DNA from: DALYJJ01 sp033763935
Lineage (GTDB): Bacteria; Acidobacteriota; Terriglobia; Bryobacterales; Bryobacteraceae
NCBI GenBank assembly: GCA_033763935.1
Contig: JANRJO010000061.1
Coordinates: forward strand, 1-64,000
DNA: 64,000 nucleotides
Direction: 5' to 3'
The translations under genes and the position numbers were made by a program. Of this stretch, positions 47,368-56,196 are shown piece by piece (the stretch's first letter is position 1; each line of letters opens with the position of its first letter). A model generated the notes under the pieces. That model ran no database searches. It saw only the letters and a list, made by a program, of their open reading frames with translations, and was not told the origin of the DNA.

Positions 47368-48731
47368 TCCCGCGCCTCCTCCCGCTGCTCCTGTTGGCCG
47401 CTGCTCCCGTCGCGGCTCAGTTGCGCCTCTACGTGGTCGATGGCCAGACCGAGCAGCCGGTCCCCGCCCTCCTCGACCTCGGCGAAGCCTACGTCGGCGA
47501 TCGCAACGACCTCCGGCTTCGCGTCCGCAACACCGGCCCCGGCCGCGCCACCATCGACCGCCTCTCGGTCTCCGGCCGCGATTTTTCTCTTCAAAGCGAA
47601 CCCACCATCCCCCACCCCCTCGCCCCCGACGCCTCTGTCGATTTTCGCGTCCGCTTCTCTCCCCAGAACTACGGCACAAGCTTCAGTGCCGTCCTCACCT
47701 TCAACACCACCACCGTGCTTCTGGTCGCCCGCGCCGCCGCCGTACCCACCCTTCTTGTAGAAACCGGCGGCCGCCGCGTTCCCGCCTCCACCCTGGACGG
47801 AGTCCCCTTCGGCGAGGTTAAGACCGGCGGCACGACGGCCGTGCGGTTCCACCTCGTCAACGAAACACCCATCACTGCCACCCTCAGCCGGCTCGAGGTC
47901 CGTGGAACGTCCTTCCAGGGGCCCATCGGCCTGGCCCCGCCCGTCCGCCTCTCGCCCAATGCCTCTGCCGCCTTCGACGTCGCCTTTACGCCATCCTCCA
48001 ACGGCGCCCAGGAGGGTTGGCTGCTGGTCGGCGATCGTCCCGTCAAGCTGACCGGCGTCGGCGTCGCGCCGCCCTTCCCCAAGCCCATCGTGGTGCTCGA
48101 GCCGGCAACCCCCGGTAACAACTCCGCCGCCCGCCTGTCCGTCCGCTTCGGCGTGGCCTCGCCGTCGGCCGGCAGCGGCACCCTCGAACTCGCGGTGCGC
48201 GCCGGCGCCGCCGCTGACGACGCCGTCCAATTCGTCTCCCCCACCTCCGGCCGCCGTCTCGATTTCACGGTCGCCGCGGGCGATACCGTCGCCGCCTTCG
48301 GCGATCGTCGGGAAGTCGTCTTCCAGACCGGAACTGTCGCCGGCGAACTGGTGTTCACCGCCAAAATTGGCCAGTGGTCGGAGACGTTCGTGCTCCCCCT
48401 CAATCCCGCGCCCGTAGAATTCACCGAAGCCAAAGCAGCGCGAGCAACCGGTGCGCTCGAAGTGAATCTCACCGGCTTCGATAACACCCGCAGCCTCACG
48501 CGTCTCGCCTTCACCTTCTTCGGCCGCGATGGCGCCCCGCTCCCGCAAGGTGCCGTGACGGTCGACGTCACCGGCGACTTCAGCCGTTACTTTGCCTCCT
48601 CGACGCTCGGCGGGGCCTTCACCCTGAGAGCCTCCTTCCCTGTCTCAGGCGACTCCTCCGCCATCTCCGCCGTCGAAGTCGAAGCCACGAATCCGGCAGG
48701 CGCGGCCAGGAGCAAGCGGCTCAGCTTCTAA
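47364..48731 (+). CDS. Exported ASH/choice-of-anchor-D-like multi-Ig protein
   Basis: This 455-residue protein has a signal peptide (MIPRLLPLLLLAAAPVAAQ) and at least two ASH/HYDIN-type Ig-like modules. The pattern L-D-L-G-E-A-Y-V-G-D...L-R-V-R-N-T-G near residues 38-60 is typical, and a second copy begins near F-G-E-V-K-T-G-G-T-T. Further beta-rich domains fill the C-terminus. Such proteins are usually structural or adhesive and lie in the periplasm or at the surface. It is the last gene of the three-gene secreted set; the convergent histidine kinase gene ends six bases away. Confidence 0.75.
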   Translation: MIPRLLPLLLLAAAPVAAQLRLYVVDGQTEQPVPALLDLGEAYVGDRNDLRLRVRNTGPGRATIDRLSVSGRDFSLQSEPTIPHPLAPDASVDFRVRFSPQNYGTSFSAVLTFNTTTVLLVARAAAVPTLLVETGGRRVPASTLDGVPFGEVKTGGTTAVRFHLVNETPITATLSRLEVRGTSFQGPIGLAPPVRLSPNASAAFDVAFTPSSNGAQEGWLLVGDRPVKLTGVGVAPPFPKPIVVLEPATPGNNSAARLSVRFGVASPSAGSGTLELAVRAGAAADDAVQFVSPTSGRRLDFTVAAGDTVAAFGDRREVVFQTGTVAGELVFTAKIGQWSETFVLPLNPAPVEFTEAKAARATGALEVNLTGFDNTRSLTRLAFTFFGRDGAPLPQGAVTVDVTGDFSRYFASSTLGGAFTLRASFPVSGDSSAISAVEVEATNPAGAARSKRLSF

Positions 48732-48737
48732 GGGCCG

Positions 48738-51158
48738 CTACGCCAGCGGCAGCGTGAAGTAGAACGTCGCCCCTTCACCCGGCCGGCCTTCCGCCCAGGC
48801 CGCGCCGCCGTGACGCTCCACGATGTTCTTGACGATCGCCAGCCCGATGCCCGTGCCCGGAACGCTTTGCCCGTGCAGTCGCTTGAAGATTCCGAAAATC
48901 TTCTCCGCATACCGCGGCTCGAAGCCCGAACCGTTGTCCCACACCGAAAACTGGCAGATTCCGTCGCACGACTCCGTCCGGATGCAGATCTCAGGCGGAA
49001 CTCCCGGGCGAGCGTACTTGATGGAGTTGGATAACAGGTTCTGAAAGACAGCCGCCAGCTGCGACTGGTTCGCCATCACGGTCGGCATCGGCTGGAAGGT
49101 GACTACCGCTTTCGTCTCGCGAATTCTCTCCTTGAGATTCTCCATCGCCGCCTCCACCGCTGCCTGCGGGTCCGCGATCGCCGTCGCAAAATCGGTTCCC
49201 GTACGCGAGTACTCCAGCAGATCATTGATCAGTTGCCTCATCCGCTGGCTGCTCTGCACCACGTTGTTCAGGAACTCCTTAGCCTCTCCCTGCACCACCT
49301 CCGCGCATCGCCGCTCCAGCAACTGCGCATAGACCGTACAAGTACGAAGCGGCTCTTGCAAGTCGTGGCTCGCCACGTAGGCGAATTGCTCCAGTTCCGC
49401 ATTGCTGCGCCGCAACGCTGCCTCCACCGACTTTTGATCGTGGATATCGGTGCATACTCCCAGCCACCGCACCAGCTGGCCGGAATCGTCGAACTGCGGT
49501 ACCCCGCGCGTCTTGAACCAGCGGTGCGCACCGTCGTGCCGCCGGATGCGGAACTCCACGTCGTATCGTCCCTGCGTTTCAACCGCTGTCGCCCACGCCT
49601 GGCGCGTCGGCTCGCGATCCTCCGGATGGAGCGATTGCAGCCATCCCTCGCCGAGTTGCTGCTCCTGCGCAATTCCGGTGTAGGCCAGCCATTGCGGGCT
49701 CAAGTAGTCGCAGACGCCCGCCGGCGTCGTCATCCAAACCATGTGCGGCAGTGTCTGGATCAGCGTGCGGTAGTCCGTCTCGCTCTTGCGCAGCGCGCTC
49801 TCCGCCGCCTTTCGCTCGCGAATATCCCGGCTGACGTTAGCGAACCCCAGGCGCCGCCCCTGCTCGTCGAAAATGGCGAACGCGCGCATCTCCATCGGAA
49901 TCGGCTCGCCCGTCCCCTGGTGTCGAAAACGGATCTCCCCCTGCCAAATCTCCCCGCGCTTCACCGCGGGCATGACTTCGAAGCGATACAGCGGCAGGTC
50001 CTCGGGAAAGCCGTAGCTCTCGATCCCCAGCACAGCAGCGTCCTGCTCACTGCTCAGGCCTACCAGGCGCCGCCCTGCCGGGTTCACATAGAATACCGTC
50101 CCATCCATTCGCGCCAATCCCACGAAGTCGGGAGTGTTCTCGAGCACAGTCACCAGCAGCCGCCGGTCCTGCTCGGCCGCCTTACGGCCGCTGAGGTCCT
50201 CCACAAGCACAAAGCGTTCCTTGGAGCGAGAGGCCGCGTCTTCGTGAACCCGCGCCCAAAGCACCCCGCCATCGCGCCGCGCCAGCAGCCGCTCGCTCCC
50301 GCCGTGGTGATCGCGCGTCAGAGTCTTCAATGACATCCCGAGCAGGCTTGCTTCCTCGTACCCCAGCATCCGGCAGAACGCGGGGTTCACCCGCAGGAAC
50401 AAACCCTGCTCGTCCTCCAGCGCTACGCCCAGCGGGCTCTCCTCGAACAGCCGGCGGAAACGCTCCTCGCTGGCCCGCAACGCAATCTCGCCGCGCTTCA
50501 GCGCGTCGATATCGGTCGCCGTTCCCACCCAGCGAACGATCCGGCCGGCCGCGTCTACGACGGGAGCCCCCTGCACCAGGAACCAGCGCCACCCGCTCCC
50601 GAGGCCCGTCCTGAAGCGGCATTCCATCTCGAAAGGCCTCTTCCCATCCCGCGCCGACGCAAACCTTCTCCAGAATTCCTTGCGGTCCTGGCTTTGCACC
50701 AGGCCCCAGTGCTCGCCCGCCTTCGCCTGCTCGAGCGTCAAACCCGTGAACTCCGTCCAGCGGCGATTGACAAAGTCGATGGAGCCGTCTGGGAGCCACG
50801 ACCAGGCCAGGCCGGGCGCATGCTCGGCGAATGTCTGCATCCGCGCCCGCCGCCGCACAGCCCGCTGAATACACTCCCACAACGACGCAGGACCCTCTGC
50901 GTATTCCTGCGCTCCCTGCTCGATCGCTCGCTCCCAACCCGCCGCTCCTTCCCCGCAAACCACCGTAGCAAGCCCGAGTATCAGCGCTTGCGCAACGTGG
51001 GTTTCCCCCGCCACCACGCACTCGACAGCCGCTTCCGCGCAGCATGCCAGCGCCTCCGGCAGTCCGCCGGTACACACGCTCTCCACACCAGCTGCGGCAA
51101 GCGCCTCCCTCCAGGCACCGCATTGTCCCGGGTCTTCTGTCATCAACAGAACGCGCAT
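48738..51158 (-). CDS. Multi-PAS sensor histidine kinase with degenerate receiver-like N-terminus
   Basis: This 806-residue cytoplasmic kinase has no transmembrane segment. The first 105 residues look like a response-regulator fold without its phospho-acceptor Asp and are rich in Cys. Four PAS domains follow (for example G-S-I-D-F-V-N-R-R-W-T-E-F-T-G near residue 125, G-T-V-F-Y-V-N-P-A-G-R-R near 365). Then come HisKA with the phospho-His in V-A-S-H-D-L-Q-E-P-L-R and HATPase with W-D-N-G-S-G-F and G-T-G-I-G-L-A-I-V. The last PAS and HisKA combination resembles bacteriophytochrome-type kinases. The ATG at 51158 shares a base with the heme oxygenase stop (TAATG). No partner response regulator is in the window. 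Confidence 0.9.
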   Translation of the reverse strand: MRVLLMTEDPGQCGAWREALAAAGVESVCTGGLPEALACCAEAAVECVVAGETHVAQALILGLATVVCGEGAAGWERAIEQGAQEYAEGPASLWECIQRAVRRRARMQTFAEHAPGLAWSWLPDGSIDFVNRRWTEFTGLTLEQAKAGEHWGLVQSQDRKEFWRRFASARDGKRPFEMECRFRTGLGSGWRWFLVQGAPVVDAAGRIVRWVGTATDIDALKRGEIALRASEERFRRLFEESPLGVALEDEQGLFLRVNPAFCRMLGYEEASLLGMSLKTLTRDHHGGSERLLARRDGGVLWARVHEDAASRSKERFVLVEDLSGRKAAEQDRRLLVTVLENTPDFVGLARMDGTVFYVNPAGRRLVGLSSEQDAAVLGIESYGFPEDLPLYRFEVMPAVKRGEIWQGEIRFRHQGTGEPIPMEMRAFAIFDEQGRRLGFANVSRDIRERKAAESALRKSETDYRTLIQTLPHMVWMTTPAGVCDYLSPQWLAYTGIAQEQQLGEGWLQSLHPEDREPTRQAWATAVETQGRYDVEFRIRRHDGAHRWFKTRGVPQFDDSGQLVRWLGVCTDIHDQKSVEAALRRSNAELEQFAYVASHDLQEPLRTCTVYAQLLERRCAEVVQGEAKEFLNNVVQSSQRMRQLINDLLEYSRTGTDFATAIADPQAAVEAAMENLKERIRETKAVVTFQPMPTVMANQSQLAAVFQNLLSNSIKYARPGVPPEICIRTESCDGICQFSVWDNGSGFEPRYAEKIFGIFKRLHGQSVPGTGIGLAIVKNIVERHGGAAWAEGRPGEGATFYFTLPLA

Positions 51159-51748
51159 TAATCGTCCCCGGTCTGCAGCCACTTCTCGAAACAGGAAAAG
51201 GTGTCCCTCGCCGCCCCCACCATCAGGCGGCCTTCGTCGGGCCGTTCGTGCCAGTGCGCCGTGATCGTCTCCGTCAGGCGCTTCCACATCTCGCCTGTCC
51301 GGGCGCCGTAACCGAGGAAGAAACTGCCGCCATTCTCTTCACCCACCCCCAGACGCTCCCGGGCCATCCGCGCGAGCACCTGCCCGCCCAACGTGGATCC
51401 CTCGAGTACGTATAGAACTCCTAAACCGGCTGCCACCGGTTGGACCGGTGGCAACTCCCGGCACTCTTCGATGCCAGCGGCGCCCGCCCCGAGCGCACGA
51501 AGGTCCCGTTCCAGCAAGGGAACCCGCTGCCGCTGACCGATATCCGGAAGCGCGGCAAGCAGTTCCTCTTGTCCGGCCACCAGCCGCTCCACCGGCTTGT
51601 GGAAACCCAGCATCTTGCGCAGCAACGAGACATACCGGGGAAGGCTTGACGACGACCCGGACCAGTCCACGGCTGCCTCCACCCGCTCATGGAGATCACG
51701 GGTGCCGCTGCGCAGTTCTGAAAGGATGGCGGCTGGACCGGAATGCAC
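51158..51748 (-). CDS. Biliverdin-producing heme oxygenase (BphO-like)
   Basis: This 196-residue heme oxygenase has the proximal heme ligand His20 (R-D-L-H-E-R-V-E) and the family helices Y-V-L-E-G-S-T-L-G-G-Q near residue 113 and S-F-F-L-G-Y-G near 142. It cleaves heme to biliverdin, iron and CO. In many soil bacteria such an enzyme makes the chromophore for a bacteriophytochrome encoded beside it. Here the coupled kinase has PAS domains but no GAF/PHY phytochrome core. The start is a GTG at 51748; a divergent thiD lies 88 bases away. Confidence 0.9.
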   Translation of the reverse strand: MHSGPAAILSELRSGTRDLHERVEAAVDWSGSSSSLPRYVSLLRKMLGFHKPVERLVAGQEELLAALPDIGQRQRVPLLERDLRALGAGAAGIEECRELPPVQPVAAGLGVLYVLEGSTLGGQVLARMARERLGVGEENGGSFFLGYGARTGEMWKRLTETITAHWHERPDEGRLMVGAARDTFSCFEKWLQTGDD

Positions 51749-51836
51749 GGCCGCAACGAACCTCCTGGGACGTCGTTTCCTTTAAACCATCTTAATCGGT
51801 GCGAGGTCCCGCCCGCGTTCGCTACCCTGAAACTGG

Positions 51837-52619
51837 ATGACCCCAGTCGCTTTGACCATAGCCGGCTCCGATCCCAGTGGGGGAGCCGGGATCCAGGCCG
51901 ACCTCAAGACGTTTCACCAGTTCGGCGTGTACGGCACGGCGGCCATTACCTTGTTGACCGTGCAGAATACGGTCGGCGTGGCGCATGTCGAGTGCCTGTC
52001 GGGGGACCTCATCGTGCGGCAGGTGCAGGCCGTCCTCGACGACCTCCCTCCTGCCGCCGCGAAGGTCGGCGCCCTGGGCAGCGCGGCTGCCATCGAAGCC
52101 CTGTCCTCCCTCGCCGAGTCCTTCGAGTTCCCTTTGGTTGTCGACCCGGTAATGGTCAGCAAGCACGGCGCATCGCTACTGGCCGCCACGGCCCGGGAAG
52201 CCCTCGTGAAGCGCCTGCTGCCGCGCGCTACGCTTGTTACACCAAACCTGAACGAAGCCGGCGCCCTGGCGGGCATGGAGGTGAAGGCCCCCAAGGAGAT
52301 GAGGCGCGCCGCCGAGCGTATCCAATCCCTCGGAGCGCCTGCCGTACTCGTGAAGGGCGGTCATCTCGCTGGCCGCGCGATCGACTTTCTGCTCGACGCC
52401 GAGGGCCGGTTCTGGGAGTTCGAGGGCGACCGCGTGGATACACAACACACCCACGGCACCGGCTGCACCTATTCGGCGGCCATCACCGCTGGTCTCGCCC
52501 GTGGCCTGTCCCTCCGGGAGGCCATTGCCGCGGCGAAGCGCTACATCACCGCTGCTATCCGCACCAATCCCGGACTCGGCAAGGGCAGCGGGCCAGTGAA
52601 TCACTGGGCGTCCTCCTGA
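51837..52619 (+). CDS. thiD: Hydroxymethylpyrimidine/phosphomethylpyrimidine kinase
   Basis: This 260-residue ribokinase-fold kinase phosphorylates the pyrimidine moiety of thiamine. Its N-terminus reads V-A-L-T-I-A-G-S-D-P-S-G-G-A-G-I-Q-A-D-L-K, the classic ThiD motif, and the C-terminal anion-hole loop is H-T-H-G-T-G-C-T-Y-S-A-A. Length is normal. The ATG at 51837 fits the family start. No other thiamine genes are nearby, so it stands alone or with the following SDR. Confidence 0.95.
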   Translation: MTPVALTIAGSDPSGGAGIQADLKTFHQFGVYGTAAITLLTVQNTVGVAHVECLSGDLIVRQVQAVLDDLPPAAAKVGALGSAAAIEALSSLAESFEFPLVVDPVMVSKHGASLLAATAREALVKRLLPRATLVTPNLNEAGALAGMEVKAPKEMRRAAERIQSLGAPAVLVKGGHLAGRAIDFLLDAEGRFWEFEGDRVDTQHTHGTGCTYSAAITAGLARGLSLREAIAAAKRYITAAIRTNPGLGKGSGPVNHWASS

Positions 52620-52671
52620 AGCGCTTGGGCCGCGCCGGTACGCGGCGGCGAAGCCGTTACAATCATCCTTT

Positions 52672-53421
52672 ATGACTCAGCCCTTTCGCCTTGACGGCAG
52701 GATCGCACTCGTCACCGGAGGCGCCAGCGGTATTGGCGAAGCGGTGTGCCGCACCTTCGCCGCCGCGGGCGCCCGTGTTCTCGTCGCCGATCTTGACGAG
52801 CCCGCTGCCGCCGCTCTGGCAGCCGAATTGCCAGACGCAAAAGCCATTCCCTGCGACATCACAAAAGAGCAACAAGTAAAGGAAATGTTTGATACAATTC
52901 CTGCGCTGGACGTTCTCATCAACAATGCCGGCATAGGACTCGTCGGCGGCGTTGAGGAGACCTCCCTTGAGGATTTCCAGCGGCTGTTTCGCGTAAACGT
53001 GGAAGGCATGTTCCTGGTCACGCGCGCCGCTGTGCCGTTGCTGATCGCTTCCGGCGGAGCCATTGTGAACCTTGGCTCGGTTGCCGGATTGATTGGGGTG
53101 CGCAAGCGCTTCGCCTATTGCGCAACAAAAGGAGCCGTGGTCTCAATGACTCGCCAGCTCGCCGTCGACTACCCGACTCAATTTCGCGTTAACTGTATAT
53201 GCCCGGGTACGGTCGACACCCCGTTCGTCGAAGGGTACCTCGAGAGGTACCACAAGCACGAGAAAGAGAAGGTGCGGGCGGAACTGAACACCCGGCAGCC
53301 CATCGGACGGCTCGGACGCCCGGAGGAGATCGCCTCCTTGGCCCTTTATCTCAGCTCCGACGAAGCGCGGTTCGTCAACGGCTCCGTCTATACGATAGAT
53401 GGCGGCTGGACCGCCGCCTGA
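52672..53421 (+). CDS. SDR-family NAD(P)-dependent oxidoreductase
   Basis: This 249-residue classical short-chain dehydrogenase has the cofactor motif T-G-G-A-S-G-I-G at residues 14-21, N-N-A-G near 85, a catalytic Ser in L-G-S-V-A-G, and Y-C-A-T-K (Tyr and Lys four apart). The C-terminal F-V-N-G-S-V-Y-T-I-D-G-G-W is typical of the FabG-like group. An acidic residue (D-L-D-E) after the second strand favours NAD over NADP. The substrate is not determined. It starts 52 bases after thiD. Confidence 0.92.
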   Translation: MTQPFRLDGRIALVTGGASGIGEAVCRTFAAAGARVLVADLDEPAAAALAAELPDAKAIPCDITKEQQVKEMFDTIPALDVLINNAGIGLVGGVEETSLEDFQRLFRVNVEGMFLVTRAAVPLLIASGGAIVNLGSVAGLIGVRKRFAYCATKGAVVSMTRQLAVDYPTQFRVNCICPGTVDTPFVEGYLERYHKHEKEKVRAELNTRQPIGRLGRPEEIASLALYLSSDEARFVNGSVYTIDGGWTAA

Positions 53422-53596
53422 AAAGTTTTTGGCCCGTATGGCCGATGATTGTTATTGAGAGTTCGGCGCGAAGGCCACCACTTCCTACACGTGGCAGCTT
53501 GACCAGCGCGCCGACTTTACGGAAAATGGAAGTCTACGACAAATCAGTGAACGCCGATCCGGTGTGGACGAGTCGAAGGATTGGCTTGGGAGAGAC

Positions 53597-54829
53597 ATGC
53601 ACCGTTCACTAGCCACCCGCTTTGGCGCCTTGTTCGTCCTGACCCTGCTCGTCCTCGGCTTCTCTTCCCCTGGCGATGCCGCCACGAAACGGAGCAAGAC
53701 CAGGAAGCCGGCAGCCAAGTCGAAGACTAGCCTCTCGGCTGCCAAGAAGAAGACGACAAAGACCTCGGCCCGGCGGGCCAGCTACAGCCCACGGTCATCT
53801 CGCAGCCGTAGATATGTTCGCGCCCACCGGATCGCATATAGTCCCTGGGTCACTCCGACCTACGCGGACTCCACGTACGGGGACAATGTGGATGGCGAAG
53901 ATCTGACGGTGCGGAGAGCGGCGGTGGAAGCGCTGGGTCCCTACAACGGCAGCGTCGTCGTGGTCGACCCTCAGACCGGCCGGGTGCTGACGATCGTAAA
54001 CCAGAAGCTCGCCCTTTCCGGCAGCTTCATTCCCTGTTCGACGGTGAAGATCGTAACGGGCCTCGCTGCCCTCAGCGAAGGGCTGATCGACCGAACGACT
54101 CGCCTTCGCCTCTATGGCCGGACGACTATGGATCTGACCGAGGCGCTCGCGCGTTCAAATAACCCCTACTTCGCGCAGTTGGGCAACAAGCTTGGCTTCG
54201 AGCGTGTACATCAGTATGCGAAGCTGTACGGGCTGGGAGAGAAGGCGGGCCTGGAGATTCCGGGCGAGATTCCGGGGAGCCTGCCTCCCGAACCGCCGAA
54301 GAACGGCGGGGTGGGTATGATGACTAGCTTCGGCGAGGGCATCTCTATGACCTCGCTTCAGTTAGCTTCACTGATGAGTGCCATTGCGAACGGCGGCACG
54401 ATGTACTACCTGAAGTATCCGCGCAACCAAGCGGAAGCGGACGCCTTCGTACCGCAGGTCAAGCGCCATTTGGACATTCAGAAGTGGATCCCTGAAATCA
54501 CTCCCGGCATGATGGGGGCCGTTGAGTACGGCACCGCCCGGCGTGCCCACTATGATCCGAACGAGCCGATTCTCGGCAAGACCGGCACCTGTACCGATCC
54601 TCAGCGCGCGCACATGGGCTGGTTCGGATCGTTCAACCAGGTGGACAACAACAAGCTGGTCGTCGTTGTGATGTTGACCGGCGGCGGGAACGTGAATGGT
54701 CCCGTGGCTGCCGGCGTTGCTGGTAACGTCTACCGCAACCTCTCGGAAAAACGCTACTTCGCCGCGTCGTCGCGGCCGTTTTCGCCAAACGCACTGATCT
54801 CCACGCAGTGCTGTACGGATCCCCGCTAG
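53597..54829 (+). CDS. Penicillin-binding transpeptidase domain protein
   Basis: This 410-residue periplasmic protein has a signal peptide or anchor (residues about 8-28), a very basic Lys/Ser/Arg-rich stretch at 30-82, and a transpeptidase domain. The active-site motifs are S148-T-V-K151 (SxxK), S187-N-N (SxN) and K328-T-G (KTG), so it should acylate on peptidoglycan stem peptides and be sensitive to beta-lactams. It lacks the glycosyltransferase and the large dimerisation domain of PBP1/PBP2 types, so it is a compact form. The ATG at 53597 has GGGAGAG close upstream, which decides against a GTG at 53564. It is convergent with obg, overlapping by four bases. Confidence 0.88.
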   Translation: MHRSLATRFGALFVLTLLVLGFSSPGDAATKRSKTRKPAAKSKTSLSAAKKKTTKTSARRASYSPRSSRSRRYVRAHRIAYSPWVTPTYADSTYGDNVDGEDLTVRRAAVEALGPYNGSVVVVDPQTGRVLTIVNQKLALSGSFIPCSTVKIVTGLAALSEGLIDRTTRLRLYGRTTMDLTEALARSNNPYFAQLGNKLGFERVHQYAKLYGLGEKAGLEIPGEIPGSLPPEPPKNGGVGMMTSFGEGISMTSLQLASLMSAIANGGTMYYLKYPRNQAEADAFVPQVKRHLDIQKWIPEITPGMMGAVEYGTARRAHYDPNEPILGKTGTCTDPQRAHMGWFGSFNQVDNNKLVVVVMLTGGGNVNGPVAAGVAGNVYRNLSEKRYFAASSRPFSPNALISTQCCTDPR

Positions 54830-55833
54830 GCGGGAGCGAACACGCGCTCCCCCATCGCGAACTTCAGCGCCTCGATGCCTGCTCCGGTTACGGCGGAGAT
54901 TTCGAAAAACGACAAGCCTTTCTGGGCGGCATGTGAGCGCAACGCGTTGACCCGCTCCGGGTCCTGAGCGGCGTCGAGCTTGGTGGCCACCACAATCATC
55001 GGCTTCGCTGCCAGTTCCTCACTGAAGCCGGCCAGTTCCTTCAGCACGATCTCAAAGTCGCTGACCGGATCCCGGCCGCTCATCTCGGAAACATCCACCA
55101 GGTGGGCCAGCAGCCGCGTGCGTTCGACGTGGCGCAAGAACTGTATACCGAGACCGTGACCTTCGCTGGCTCCTTCTATGAGCCCCGGGATATCGGCGAC
55201 CACAAAGGTCCGGTCATCGTCCTCCGCCAACCGGACGACACCGAGATTCGGCTCGAGCGTTGTGAACGGGTAGTCGGCGATCTTCGGCCGGGCAGCGGAG
55301 ATACGCGAAATCAACGTCGACTTGCCGGCGTTCGGAAAACCGACCAGCCCCACATCCGCCAGCAGCTTCAGCTCCAGGCGCAGGTGCTTCTCTTCGCCAG
55401 GCTTTCCCGGTTCGTGCTCGGTCGGCGCCTGATGGGTGGGAGTGGCGAAGTGCTGGTTGCCTCGCCCGCCGCGCCCCCCCTTGGCGACCGTGAACTTCTC
55501 CCCTGTCTGGGTAAAGTCGTGCAGCAGTTCACCGGTGTCGGCGTCATAGACGACGGTCCCCACGGGCACGGGCACCTCCACGGAGGCTCCGTCGCGGCCG
55601 GTGCGATTGCTGCCTTCTCCGTGACGGCCGCGCTCGGCCTTGTGTTCGGGATTGAAGCGGAAGTGGAGCAGGGTGTTGTAGTGTTCGCTGGCGACGAGTA
55701 CGATGTCCCCGCCCCGTCCACCGTCGCCGCCGCTGGGGCCTCCCTTCGGAACGTACTTCTCCCGGCGGAAGGCGAGGATGCCATTGCCGCCGTCGCCCGC
55801 CTTTACTCGAATTCTGACTTCATCGATGAACAT
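54826..55833 (-). CDS. obg: Obg/CgtA GTPase
   Basis: This 335-residue ribosome-associated GTPase has the glycine-rich Obg fold at residues 1-158 (G-N-G-I-L-A-F-R-R-E-K, G-G-D-G-G-R-G-G-D) and a G domain with G-F-P-N-A-G-K-S-T (G1), D-I-P-G-L-I-E-G-A (G3) and A-T-K-L-D (G4). It acts in late 50S assembly and stress control. The C-terminus is short, lacking the OCT extension of some homologs. It is the third gene of the rplU-rpmA-obg operon, a widely conserved order. Confidence 0.96.
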   Translation of the reverse strand: MFIDEVRIRVKAGDGGNGILAFRREKYVPKGGPSGGDGGRGGDIVLVASEHYNTLLHFRFNPEHKAERGRHGEGSNRTGRDGASVEVPVPVGTVVYDADTGELLHDFTQTGEKFTVAKGGRGGRGNQHFATPTHQAPTEHEPGKPGEEKHLRLELKLLADVGLVGFPNAGKSTLISRISAARPKIADYPFTTLEPNLGVVRLAEDDDRTFVVADIPGLIEGASEGHGLGIQFLRHVERTRLLAHLVDVSEMSGRDPVSDFEIVLKELAGFSEELAAKPMIVVATKLDAAQDPERVNALRSHAAQKGLSFFEISAVTGAGIEALKFAMGERVFAPA

Positions 55834-55842
55834 GGGTGCTTA

Positions 55843-55874
55843 AAAAGGGAAAGGCCGCCGAGTGAGCGGCGGCC
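55843..55874 (-). terminator. Terminator/attenuator-like hairpin between rpmA and obg
   Basis: On the minus strand GGCCGCCG and CGGCGGCC form an eight-pair stem with a six-base loop, followed by TTTCCCTTTTT. It lies between rpmA and obg, so it could lower obg expression relative to the ribosomal protein genes. Confidence 0.65.
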
Positions 55875-55915
55875 CCTTCGATACTCGTTAGACGCCCCTG
55901 CGGGGCTCTTCCAGA

Positions 55916-56179
55916 CTACTCGGCGGGAACAGCAACGATGCTGACGAACTTGCCGAAGCGCCCCCGGTCGCGGAACTCCACGGTACCGGTGATGCGAGCG
56001 TAAAGCGTATCGTCGCTGCCGATGCCCACGTTCTCGCCGGGCTTATACTTGGTGCCGCGCTGCCGTACCAGGATGGAACCACCGCTCACCACCTGGCCCC
56101 CAAACGCCTTCACACCGAGGCGCTGCGCCGTTGAATCGCGCCCGTTCTTAGAACTGCCTAATCCTTTTTTATGTGCCAT
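55916..56179 (-). CDS. rpmA: 50S ribosomal protein L27
   Basis: This 87-residue ribosomal protein begins M-A-H-K-K-G-L-G-S-S-K-N-G-R-D-S, the L27 signature whose basic N-terminus reaches the peptidyl-transferase centre. The body (G-S-I-L-V-R-Q-R-G-T-K-Y-K-P-G) and length are normal. There is no N-terminal Firmicutes-type extension. It lies 17 bases downstream of rplU. Confidence 0.97.
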   Translation of the reverse strand: MAHKKGLGSSKNGRDSTAQRLGVKAFGGQVVSGGSILVRQRGTKYKPGENVGIGSDDTLYARITGTVEFRDRGRFGKFVSIVAVPAE

Positions 56180-56196
56180 GACTGAATGCTCCGAAC

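Noticed and set aside
55890..55906. Second hairpin (GCCCC/GGGGC) just after rpmA
   Set aside because: Five pairs with a three-base loop and no T run; too short to call a terminator.
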